Below, piece after piece: positions 1-5,066 of a DNA stretch of 5,066 nucleotides. The stretch covers positions 1 through 5,066 of the forward strand of contig JAUNJW010000163.1 of NCBI GenBank assembly GCA_030533035.1, in the 5' to 3' direction. The notes under the pieces are model-generated. The model was not told where the DNA came from and made no database searches. It saw nothing but the letters and a program-made list of their open reading frames with translations. This DNA is from Erysipelotrichaceae bacterium. Its GTDB lineage: Bacteria > Bacillota_I > Bacilli_A > Erysipelotrichales > Erysipelotrichaceae. A program made the translations under genes and the position numbers. How positions within the stretch are numbered: position 1 is the first letter of the stretch; the number at the start of each line of letters is the position of its first letter.

Positions 1-1
1 A

Positions 2-388
2 GAGAACATCTTCTGTTTTTAAGGCGTGTGCCAACGCATCTGCCACAGCGCCTGAATAGGCTCTGATCAGACTGCCGGTTCCGAGTTTGATTCCGCCGAA
101 ATATCTGACCACACAGGCACAGACATCGGAAAGACCGCTCTTTTTGATACTTTCCAGCATGGGGATACCGGCAGTACCGGAAGGTTCTTTATTGTCGGAA
201 GATCTCTGGATCATATTGTTTTTGCCACAGACATAGGCTGTGCAGACATGGGTGGCGTCGGGGAATTCCTTACGGATGGACTCAATGTAGGTCCTGGCTT
301 CCTCTTCTGTTTCACATCTTTCCACACAGGCAATGAATCTGGATTTATTGATCACAGTTTCTTCTCTGAATTCTTCAAGCAGACGCAT
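2..388 (-). CDS. yigZ: YigZ/IMPACT family protein, N-terminal 129 codons (runs off left end)
   Basis: Reading the minus strand from the ATG at 388-386 gives an uninterrupted frame to the window edge. It carries the UPF0029/Impact-N signature: THVCTAY (46-52, the family His at 47), then EPSGTAGIPML (68-78), then VVRYFGGIKLGTGSLIRAY (93-111). Family members are about 200-215 residues, so roughly the last 75, normally a ferredoxin-like DUF1949 domain, lie outside the window. The molecular role of bacterial YigZ is poorly defined. The eukaryotic relative IMPACT regulates the kinase GCN2 in translation control, and that role should not be transferred here. The usual SDDGEP wording reads SSDNKEP (63-69) in this copy. 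The start is supported by a minus-strand GGAAAGAGG four bases before the ATG. The gene is divergent from mutL with 51 bp between start codons. Family assignment is firm, cellular function is not. Confidence 0.93.
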   Translation of the reverse strand, partial: MRLLEEFREETVINKSRFIACVERCETEEEARTYIESIRKEFPDATHVCTAYVCGKNNMIQRSSDNKEPSGTAGIPMLESIKKSGLSDVCACVVRYFGGIKLGTGSLIRAYSGAVADALAHALKTEDVL

Positions 389-410
389 AAAACCTCTTTC
401 CAACACAGAT

Positions 411-420
411 ATTGTATAAT
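411..420 (+). promoter_or_regulatory. -10 box of probable mutL promoter, overlapping a possible yigZ promoter
   Basis: A perfect TATAAT lies at 415-420, preceded directly by TG (413-414). No convincing -35 hexamer sits 16-18 bp upstream. Transcription would start near 427, giving a leader of only about 12 nt that begins around the Shine-Dalgarno site. The same ten bases read on the minus strand as ATTATACAAT, which contains TATACA or TACAAT and could be the -10 of the divergent yigZ gene. The minus-strand -35 is also poor. Position between divergent genes makes a promoter here likely. Exact boxes are inferred. Confidence 0.55.
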
Positions 421-427
421 GGAATGC

Positions 428-432
428 AGGTG
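428..432 (+). promoter_or_regulatory. Ribosome-binding site of mutL
   Basis: AGGTG is followed by seven bases and then ATG at 440. It supports 440 as the mutL start, as does the immediate fit of the protein to the conserved MutL N-terminus. Confidence 0.7.
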
Positions 433-439
433 AAAAACT

Positions 440-2293
440 ATGGGAAGAATAAAACAGCTTGACTCTCAGACTGCCAATATGATCGCCGCCGGCGAAGTTG
501 TTGAAAGGCCGATGGGAGTCGTAAAGGAACTTGTGGACAATGCCATCGATGCAGGATCGACAAGGATTGATATATCAATTGAAGAAGGCGGTATTTCAAA
601 GATCACCGTCTCTGACAACGGCATCGGCATGGACGCGGATGATGCCCAGATGGCATTCCAGCGCCATGCGACCAGCAAAATCAGAACGCAGAATGATCTG
701 TGGTCAATTCATACTCTTGGCTTCCGCGGTGAAGCGCTGCCTTCAATCGCCTCTGTCGCAAAAGTAACGATGGTCACCAGTGACGGCAATGACGCCACTA
801 AGATTGTCATTGAATATGGCCAGACGGTTTCTGTCAGTGCCTATCCGTGCAATCAGGGAACTGAGATCACGGTGGAAGGCCTGTTCTACCGCACCCCGGC
901 AAGACTCAAGCATATGCGCTCTGCTTCTTATGAAGCTTCCCTGATCCAGGATGTCATCAGCCGTTTCGCGCTGTCTCATCCGGAAATCAGCTTTCATCTG
1001 ATTTCCGACGGAAGGGACGCATTGCGTACCAGCGGGCAGGGCAATCTACAGGAAGTTCTGTATCAGGTTGCCGGCAGGGCTGCGGCTGAGAATTCCATAC
1101 CGGTTCAGTTTGAAGATTTTGATTATAAGGTGACCGGCTATCTGGTTAAACCGATGATTACCCGGGCTTCGCGGTCAATGATGTATGTCTTCCTGAATCA
1201 GAGAATGGTCAGGACATACAAGCTTTATAAAGCGATCCAGGATGGTTATGAGGACTTCATTGTCAAAGGCAGATATCCTCTGTGTGTCCTGCAGATTGAA
1301 ATGGATCCCCATCTTCTGGATGTCAATGTCCATCCTTCCAAATGGGAGGTCAGGCTTTCCAAGGAAATCCAGCTGGAATATCTGATCAAGGATAATGTCA
1401 GAAAAGCATTGTCAGGATCTATTCTGGCACCAAAAGTGGAAGTGACCCAGGCAAGGCAGGAATATTATGAACCGATCAGCTTTGACACGGACAGCCTGAT
1501 CCGTGAAGCTGAGACGAAGAAAGAACCTGTGATCCAGACTGCTCCGGTTTCTGAATCCAGAGAGCCGGAACCTGTACAGCAGCCTGTCATTGAAACAAAA
1601 GAAGAATCATTATATGAATCCATTGCGAAGGAAGCGGAAGCTGACAACGCGATACTGAAAGAGCTGAACAATCAGGTGAAAGAACCTGTATCAGAATATG
1701 CGGCTGCCAATGTCAGGCAGGAATTCCCGCATATGGATGTCATCGGACAGTTCCATGAGAAGTTTATCCTGTGTGCTGTGAAAGAGGGGCTTGCGATCAT
1801 TGACCAGCACGCAGCTCAGGAACGTGTCCACTATGAAGAGTATTGTCAGAAGCTTAACCAGAATCCTGTTATGATGGACTGCCTGGTTCCGCTGGTTGTC
1901 CATGCCGGCAATGATCTGGTCAGAAGGGTGGATGAACTCAATGAAGCAGCTTCTGATCTGCATATCACCTTTGAGCCGTTCGGTCCGGATACACTTGCGG
2001 TGCACAGTGTGCCGGCATGGATGAAGGATATTGAAGAAGTTCCTTTCCTGGAAGATGTGCTGGACCAGTTCCGCAATGACAGGGAATCAAAATATACAAG
2101 AATGGAAAAGAAGCGGATCCCGACGATGGCATGCCATCATTCCATCCGTTTCAACCGTTCTCTGACCATGGATGAAATGAAAGAGGTTGTCAGACAGCTT
2201 TCACTGTGTGAGAATCCGTATCACTGCCCGCACGGCCGGCCGACTTATGTCATTCTGGATGAAAAAGAACTGACAAAGGAGTTCCTGCGATGA
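440..2293 (+). CDS. mutL: DNA mismatch repair protein MutL (endonuclease type)
   Basis: MutL is the mismatch-repair matchmaker that links MutS to strand incision. The 617-residue length fits Gram-positive MutL. The N-terminal GHKL ATPase shows IAAGEVVERP (15-24), catalytic E30 in KELVDNAIDAG, D59 in DNGIGM, HATSKI (76-81), GFRGEAL (94-100), GLFYRTPAR (147-155) and DVNVHPSKWEVR (294-305). D33 replaces the usual Glu next to the metal-binding Asn (N34). A Pro/Glu-rich linker spans about 331-428. The C-terminal domain has the nuclease motif DQHAAQERVHYE (455-466), C565 in ACHHSIR and CPHGRP (596-601), matching the D/H/E/C/C/H metal site of Bacillus MutL. This enzyme therefore probably nicks DNA itself, as in bacteria lacking MutH. 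The clamp-binding motif position reads MDCLVP (479-484), without the usual Gln. The gene ends in an ATGA overlap with miaA. No mutS lies in the window. Confidence 0.98.
   Translation: MGRIKQLDSQTANMIAAGEVVERPMGVVKELVDNAIDAGSTRIDISIEEGGISKITVSDNGIGMDADDAQMAFQRHATSKIRTQNDLWSIHTLGFRGEALPSIASVAKVTMVTSDGNDATKIVIEYGQTVSVSAYPCNQGTEITVEGLFYRTPARLKHMRSASYEASLIQDVISRFALSHPEISFHLISDGRDALRTSGQGNLQEVLYQVAGRAAAENSIPVQFEDFDYKVTGYLVKPMITRASRSMMYVFLNQRMVRTYKLYKAIQDGYEDFIVKGRYPLCVLQIEMDPHLLDVNVHPSKWEVRLSKEIQLEYLIKDNVRKALSGSILAPKVEVTQARQEYYEPISFDTDSLIREAETKKEPVIQTAPVSESREPEPVQQPVIETKEESLYESIAKEAEADNAILKELNNQVKEPVSEYAAANVRQEFPHMDVIGQFHEKFILCAVKEGLAIIDQHAAQERVHYEEYCQKLNQNPVMMDCLVPLVVHAGNDLVRRVDELNEAASDLHITFEPFGPDTLAVHSVPAWMKDIEEVPFLEDVLDQFRNDRESKYTRMEKKRIPTMACHHSIRFNRSLTMDEMKEVVRQLSLCENPYHCPHGRPTYVILDEKELTKEFLR
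2275..2281 (+). promoter_or_regulatory. Ribosome-binding site of miaA inside the mutL 3' end
   Basis: AAAGGAG lies eight bases before the miaA ATG at 2290, within the last codons of mutL. It supports this start, so miaA can recruit ribosomes itself as well as by coupling to mutL termination. Confidence 0.75.
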
Positions 2294-3189
2294 AAAAGGT
2301 GCTCGTGATTGCCGGTCCGACGGCTGTTGGCAAGACATCCTTTTCCATAAGAGCTGCCAAAGCTTTGGACGCTGAAATTATCAGCGGGGATTCTATCCAG
2401 GTGTACAGGGGATTTGACATCGGTTCCGGCAAGGTTACGGAAGAAGAAAAAGAAGGTATTAAACATTACCTGATCGACATCATGGATCCGAAGGAATCCT
2501 ACAGTGCCGCTGATTTTCAGAAGATGGCCAGAAAGATCATCGATGAAAATGAGAAGATGATGATCATCTGCGGAGGTACAGGTCTTTATCTTAAATCCTG
2601 CCTGTATGACTATACCTTCAACGAAGAATCCGGTTCCTTCGCGGCTGAGCATTTCGAAACGATGACCAATGAGGAACTGTATGCGAAGCTTCTTGAAACA
2701 GATCCTGTGCAGGCGCAGAAGATTCACCCCAACAACCGCAGAAGGCTGATGCGATCCCTGACCATCGCCGAAAGAACCGGCAGAAGCCAGAGTGAAATTG
2801 AGGCGGAACAGTCTCACGAAATGATCTATGACGCCTTCATTGTCGGGTGCACGATGGACCGGGAATCTCTTTATGAGAGAATCAACAGACGGGTGGAAAT
2901 GATGTTTGAAGCCGGTCTGGAAAAAGAGGTCGCTTCATTATTGGAAAACGGCTGTACATTTGATGATCCTGCCATGAAGGGAATCGGCTATAAAGAATGG
3001 AAAGAGTATTTCCTGGGAAATGGCAGCGCGGAAGACGTAAAACTTGAAATCCAGAAACATTCCCGGCAGTTTGCCAAACGGCAGTATACATGGCTCAATC
3101 ACCAGATGCCTGTTCACTGGTTTGATGTCCGTGAAAAAAGTGAACAGGAGAGAATCATGAAGGAAATCATGGATTGGAGGAACAGATGA
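2290..3189 (+). CDS. miaA: tRNA dimethylallyltransferase MiaA
   Basis: MiaA transfers a dimethylallyl group from DMAPP to N6 of A37, next to the anticodon of tRNAs reading codons that start with U. This gives i6A, which is often further modified to ms2i6A by MiaB. The 299 residues match the family length of about 300-320. Visible motifs are the P-loop GPTAVGKT (9-16), SGDSIQVYRGFDIG (32-45) with family Asp D34, HYLIDI (59-64), GGTGLYL (95-101), NNRRRLMRSL (148-157), MKGIGYKEW (229-237) and the C-terminal tRNA-contacting stretch SRQFAKRQYTW (258-268). Two places depart from common wording: GSGK (45-48) where many have GTAK, and RSLTIAERTG where many have RALEV. These look like lineage variation, not inactivation. 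The ATG overlaps the mutL stop as ATGA, and the gene ends in a second ATGA overlap with the next gene. Co-transcription with mutL is the usual arrangement. Confidence 0.98.
   Translation: MKKVLVIAGPTAVGKTSFSIRAAKALDAEIISGDSIQVYRGFDIGSGKVTEEEKEGIKHYLIDIMDPKESYSAADFQKMARKIIDENEKMMIICGGTGLYLKSCLYDYTFNEESGSFAAEHFETMTNEELYAKLLETDPVQAQKIHPNNRRRLMRSLTIAERTGRSQSEIEAEQSHEMIYDAFIVGCTMDRESLYERINRRVEMMFEAGLEKEVASLLENGCTFDDPAMKGIGYKEWKEYFLGNGSAEDVKLEIQKHSRQFAKRQYTWLNHQMPVHWFDVREKSEQERIMKEIMDWRNR
3176..3180 (+). promoter_or_regulatory. Ribosome-binding site that decides the start of the third operon gene
   Basis: GGAGG is followed by five bases (AACAG) and the ATG at 3186. An in-frame TTG at 3174 overlaps this site and would leave the GGAGG inside the coding sequence, so the ATG at 3186 is preferred. 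Confidence 0.8.
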
Positions 3190-3707
3190 ACAGTATTAGA
3201 AAGATGTGCAATATGATCCGTCTGGAAGCACTTGGCAAAGGGATGATCACCGGTGCGGCTGTCTCTGCTCTGTCAATTGCGTTTCTCATGTTCAGCGGCT
3301 ATGACCTGGACAGCGCTGCGCCTGTCATTATGGCAATCTCTTTCGCGGCTGCCGGTGCGCTGATCGGTTTCCTCATGAGTATCCGCAGAACAACAGCACT
3401 GTTTGCCAGATTCAAATCCCTGGAAAAAGTCAGCGGTCCATTGGGCGATGATTCTGTCCGTATGGTCTCCGATGATCTCGCTCTTGGCCGCAAATGGCTG
3501 ATCTGGAGAAAGGGAACGTATTTTAAAGCCTGGACGGCGGATATGTTAAGGGATGTCACGCTTGAAGCCAACAACCCGGCTGCTTCAAAAGGCGTTCTGA
3601 TCCTGCAGACCAATGACGGCAGGACGGAAAAGTGCGTTGTCACGAAATCGGCAGCCCTGAATGAATGGATCGTGAATTTTAAAGAATTCAAAGCATCGAT
3701 TATGTGA
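3186..3707 (+). CDS. Small membrane protein of unknown function, two helices plus cytoplasmic C-terminal domain
   Basis: I do not recognise this 173-residue protein. Residues about 20-38 (ITGAAVSALSIAFLMF) and 44-65 (AAPVIMAISFAAAGALIGFL) are hydrophobic and joined by a short loop with two Asp. Basic residues before the first helix (R5, K6, R12, K18) and after the second (RR at 67-68) suggest both ends face the cytoplasm. The remaining 108 residues are soluble and alternate hydrophobic and polar positions in short runs, such as KWLIWRKGTYFKAW (103-116), GVLILQTNDGR (136-146) and EKCVVTK (148-154). They end in a probable helix, SAALNEWIVNFKEF. That pattern resembles a small beta-barrel of the bacterial PH-like kind anchored by a helical hairpin, a guess from pattern only. 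The start overlaps the miaA stop as ATGA, so it should be co-translated with miaA. Nothing shows a link to repair or tRNA modification beyond that. Real gene likely, function unknown. Confidence 0.85.
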   Translation: MNSIRKMCNMIRLEALGKGMITGAAVSALSIAFLMFSGYDLDSAAPVIMAISFAAAGALIGFLMSIRRTTALFARFKSLEKVSGPLGDDSVRMVSDDLALGRKWLIWRKGTYFKAWTADMLRDVTLEANNPAASKGVLILQTNDGRTEKCVVTKSAALNEWIVNFKEFKASIM

Positions 3708-3708
3708 A

Positions 3709-3736
3709 TTGACTTTAGGTCAGAGGTGAGTATGAT
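3709..3736 (+). promoter_or_regulatory. Sigma-A-type promoter for the BI-1 gene
   Basis: TTGACT (3709-3714) and TATGAT (3731-3736) each differ from consensus by one base and are separated by 16 bp. Transcription would start near 3743, giving a leader of about 52 nt. The -35 begins one base after the stop codon of the upstream gene. TTAGGT occurs at 3715-3720 and again at 3736-3741, 21 bp apart on either side of the -10 box. Confidence 0.7.
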
Positions 3737-3752
3737 TAGGTTTAGCGAAGGA

Positions 3753-3791
3753 TTAATACCTTTGCGGCATTATCAGAAAGGATGGTATTAA
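3753..3791 (+). promoter_or_regulatory. Inverted repeat in the BI-1 leader, covering the ribosome-binding site
   Basis: TTAATACC (3753-3760) and GGTATTAA (3784-3791) are perfect 8-base reverse complements 23 nt apart. In RNA, TTAATA can pair with TATTAA (3786-3791) and then CCTTT (3759-3763) with AAAGG (3777-3781), leaving ATGG bulged and a 13-nt loop. Either fold pairs part of the purine-rich AAAGGATGG ribosome-binding region (3777-3785) just before the ATG at 3795. No T-run follows, so it is not a terminator. It could act as a translational control hairpin or, as DNA, a dyad operator downstream of the promoter. Confidence 0.5.
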
Positions 3792-3794
3792 ACT

Positions 3795-4517
3795 ATGAGT
3801 GAATTCAATCGTCCAAATACCGCATATGCATACAATGACGGTACGACACTGAACGCATATATCAGAAAAGTATTTACTCTTATGGGCATCGGCCTCGGCC
3901 TGACTGCCGCTGTTGCCTTCTTCGGATATCTTTCTCTGATGAGCGGCGGCATTGTCTATAAGCTCTTCATGTCCTCATCAATCTTTACATGGGGTCTTGT
4001 CATCGCTGAACTCGGCATCGCCTTTGCCATGAGCATGGGCATCAGCCGTTTCTCCACAGGAACATGCACAGGTCTGTTCATGGCTTACTCAGTCCTGACC
4101 GGTCTGACATTCAGTTTCCTTCCTCTGGAATTCGGCGTCACAACAGTATTCAGTGCATTCCTGTTCGCGGCAGTTCTGTTCATCTGCTGCGCAGTCATCG
4201 GTCATACAACAAATGTTGACCTGACAAAGTTCACCGGCCTGCTGTTCGGCGCGCTGCTCGCACTCGTGATCACAACAGTCATCAGCCTGTTTGTCCCGGC
4301 TCTGCGTGACAGCCTGTTCATCAGCTATGCCGGTCTCTTGATCTTCCTGGCACTGACAGCGTTTGACATGCAGAAGATCAAGCAGTTCTATTATGGTACG
4401 GGAGCTGATGGAACAATCAGATCCAACCTGGCAGTCTACAGCGCTTTCCAGCTTTATCTGGACTTCATCAATATCTTCATTTACATTCTGAGGATAATGG
4501 GCAGACGCAGAGACTGA
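3795..4517 (+). CDS. Bax inhibitor-1/YccA family membrane protein (BI-1, TMBIM-like)
   Basis: This 240-residue protein is almost entirely membrane-embedded. Seven hydrophobic segments lie at about 27-49, 62-83, 88-108, 113-134, 146-168, 172-190 and 213-235. The family signature is in the last two: LTAFDMQKI (187-195, with D191) and YLDFINIFIYILRIMG (221-236, with D223). The Bacillus relative YetJ uses an Asp pair in the equivalent helices as a pH-sensitive latch of a calcium leak pathway, so D191 and D223 are the likely counterparts. By family, it may mediate ion or proton-coupled calcium leak or associate with membrane proteases, as YccA does with FtsH. The physiological role in Firmicutes is unsettled. 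Phe and Ile are encoded mostly by TTC and ATC, more strictly than in mutL, which hints at higher expression. It has its own promoter and leader hairpin and ends before a strong terminator. Confidence 0.93.
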   Translation: MSEFNRPNTAYAYNDGTTLNAYIRKVFTLMGIGLGLTAAVAFFGYLSLMSGGIVYKLFMSSSIFTWGLVIAELGIAFAMSMGISRFSTGTCTGLFMAYSVLTGLTFSFLPLEFGVTTVFSAFLFAAVLFICCAVIGHTTNVDLTKFTGLLFGALLALVITTVISLFVPALRDSLFISYAGLLIFLALTAFDMQKIKQFYYGTGADGTIRSNLAVYSAFQLYLDFINIFIYILRIMGRRRD

Positions 4518-4536
4518 CACTGCAAACCGTTCTGAC

Positions 4537-4570
4537 GGCAGGTTCCCGCAGATGAGAACCTGCCTTTTTT
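4537..4570 (+). terminator. Intrinsic terminator after the BI-1 gene
   Basis: GGCAGGTTC (4537-4545) pairs perfectly with GAACCTGCC (4556-4564) around a 10-nt loop and is followed directly by six T (4565-4570). An overlapping weaker hairpin, TCTG-A-CGG (4531-4538) with CCGCAGA (4546-4552), would be mutually exclusive with the terminator stem. Confidence 0.9.
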
Positions 4571-4580
4571 CACCCAAAGG

Positions 4581-4587
4581 AAGGAGG
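4581..4587 (+). promoter_or_regulatory. Strong ribosome-binding site of the last gene
   Basis: AAGGAGG is a near-perfect Shine-Dalgarno sequence five bases before the ATG at 4593. It is the main support for the start of the following unrecognised gene. Confidence 0.85.
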
Positions 4588-4592
4588 ATACT

Positions 4593-5066
4593 ATGAGACT
4601 GGAAGAATATCGCTTCACAGAATACTATCACCAGTACATCACGATTGAAGCAGATGTGCTGACGGACCAGCTCAGTGACCACTTCGAAGTTCATGAGGAT
4701 GACTGCTTCGCATTATGTTCCTGCTATTGCGCACCGGATGGCCTGCTGGAATTCAATGTGCTTTCCATCGGTCCGTCATGGGAAACATGCACAAGAGGTC
4801 TGGAAACACAGGAAATGCTCGGCATCTTCACCATTGACCAGGTGTTTGACAAGGAAGCCAGAATCGCGGAGCCTTCCTTTGCCATGATTGCCAAGAATGT
4901 TCCGTTCATGGAAGAAATCGACAAAGATTATGATGAGGACTTCCTGAATACCCGTTTTGACCAGAGACTCGACAACATGAGAGATCTGGCTTATCCGGAC
5001 ATTGTTCTGACCGGAATTATTGTTGAGCAGTCACTGGCTGAATATGAAATGAGAATCACCGGCGTC
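4593..5066 (+). CDS. Acidic protein of unknown family, N-terminal 158 codons (runs off right end)
   Basis: The frame is open from the ATG to the last base of the window, and the start has a near-consensus Shine-Dalgarno site. I do not recognise the family. The visible part is soluble, without signal peptide or membrane segment, and strongly acidic: by my count 34 Asp/Glu against 11 Lys/Arg. Four Cys cluster at 38, 42, 44 and 46 (C-x3-C-x-C-x-C), with one more at 66. The clustering could mean metal binding, but alternating Cys in a hydrophobic strand is equally possible. Other stretches are EFNVLSIGPSWETCTRG (53-69), MEEIDKDYDEDF (106-117) and AYPDIVLTGIIVEQ (133-146). The gene sits 22 nt after a terminator on the same strand. 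That leaves no room for a promoter between them, so it is probably expressed by read-through or from a promoter inside the BI-1 gene. Coding status is likely, function unknown. Confidence 0.8.
   Translation, partial: MRLEEYRFTEYYHQYITIEADVLTDQLSDHFEVHEDDCFALCSCYCAPDGLLEFNVLSIGPSWETCTRGLETQEMLGIFTIDQVFDKEARIAEPSFAMIAKNVPFMEEIDKDYDEDFLNTRFDQRLDNMRDLAYPDIVLTGIIVEQSLAEYEMRITGV

Noticed and set aside
248..433. Plus-strand open frame of 61 codons at the left end
   Set aside because: It is antisense to the YigZ-family gene, whose conserved motifs are unmistakable on the minus strand, and it has no good ribosome-binding site.
1510..1700. Repeated EPV/PVIQT-PVIET wording in the MutL linker as a tandem repeat
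   Set aside because: Low-complexity Pro/Glu-rich linkers are normal in MutL. The copies are irregular at both DNA and protein level.
1691..2076. Two overlapping minus-strand open frames within mutL
   Set aside because: They are antisense to the conserved MutL nuclease domain, and the two frames conflict with each other.
2245..2817. Minus-strand open frame of 190 codons opposite miaA
   Set aside because: It lies antisense to the mutL end and the conserved N-terminal half of miaA and shows no recognisable motif. It is a shadow of real coding sequence.
3174..3185. TTG at 3174 as the start of the third operon gene
   Set aside because: The GGAGG at 3176-3180 would fall inside the coding sequence. 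The ATG at 3186 has ideal spacing and reproduces the ATGA overlap seen at mutL/miaA.
3299..3691. Minus-strand open frame of 130 codons opposite the third operon gene
   Set aside because: The plus-strand reading has a Shine-Dalgarno site, an ATGA overlap and sensible membrane topology. The antisense one has none of these.
4480..4498. TTTACA and GATAAT near the BI-1 3' end as a promoter for the last gene
   Set aside because: They are only 7 bp apart, far too close for a sigma-A promoter, and the terminator would still lie downstream.
4089..4694. Minus-strand open frame of 201 codons opposite the BI-1 gene
   Set aside because: It runs antisense through a clear BI-1 family gene and across the terminator. 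Its Gln/Glu/Cys-rich composition is what the reverse complement of a membrane-protein gene yields, and no family motif is seen.
4675..4924. Short open frames on both strands near the right end
   Set aside because: They overlap the long open frame from 4593, which has a strong ribosome-binding site and coding-like composition.

Overview
The window is ordinary chromosomal housekeeping DNA, most likely from a low-to-mid-GC Firmicute. The pointers are a mutL-miaA gene pair, an endonuclease-type MutL with DQHAAQER and CPHGRP motifs, purine-rich Shine-Dalgarno sites before most genes, and a Bax-inhibitor-1 family protein of the bacterial type. The MutL wording (LVDNAIDAG, GFRGEALPSIASV) recalls Erysipelotrichia-like lineages. 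That is an impression from memory, not a placement.

Layout. The left end (2-388, minus strand) holds the first 129 codons of a YigZ/IMPACT-family gene that runs off the window. A 51-bp divergent gap follows, containing a TATAAT box. Then comes a tightly packed plus-strand operon: mutL (440-2293), miaA (2290-3189) and a small two-helix membrane protein of unknown function (3186-3707). Both junctions in this operon are 4-bp ATGA overlaps. Immediately after the operon, a good sigma-A-type promoter (3709-3736) and a leader with an inverted repeat precede a seven-helix BI-1/YccA-type protein (3795-4517). An intrinsic terminator (4537-4570) follows. Only 22 nt later, a strongly acidic protein of unknown family starts at 4593 and runs off the right end.

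How the genes work together. MutL nicks DNA in mismatch repair and MiaA adds the dimethylallyl group to A37 of tRNAs reading UNN codons. They are commonly neighbours in bacteria, and translational coupling here should fix their ratio and that of the third protein. The BI-1 gene has its own promoter, but no terminator separates it from the mutL operon, so read-through is possible. No mutS, RNA gene, insertion sequence, CRISPR array or prophage is visible. I see no evidence of a novel multi-gene system. The points worth a second look are the BI-1 leader hairpin covering its ribosome-binding site, the terminator placed just before the last gene, a changed clamp-binding motif in MutL, and the two unrecognised proteins.
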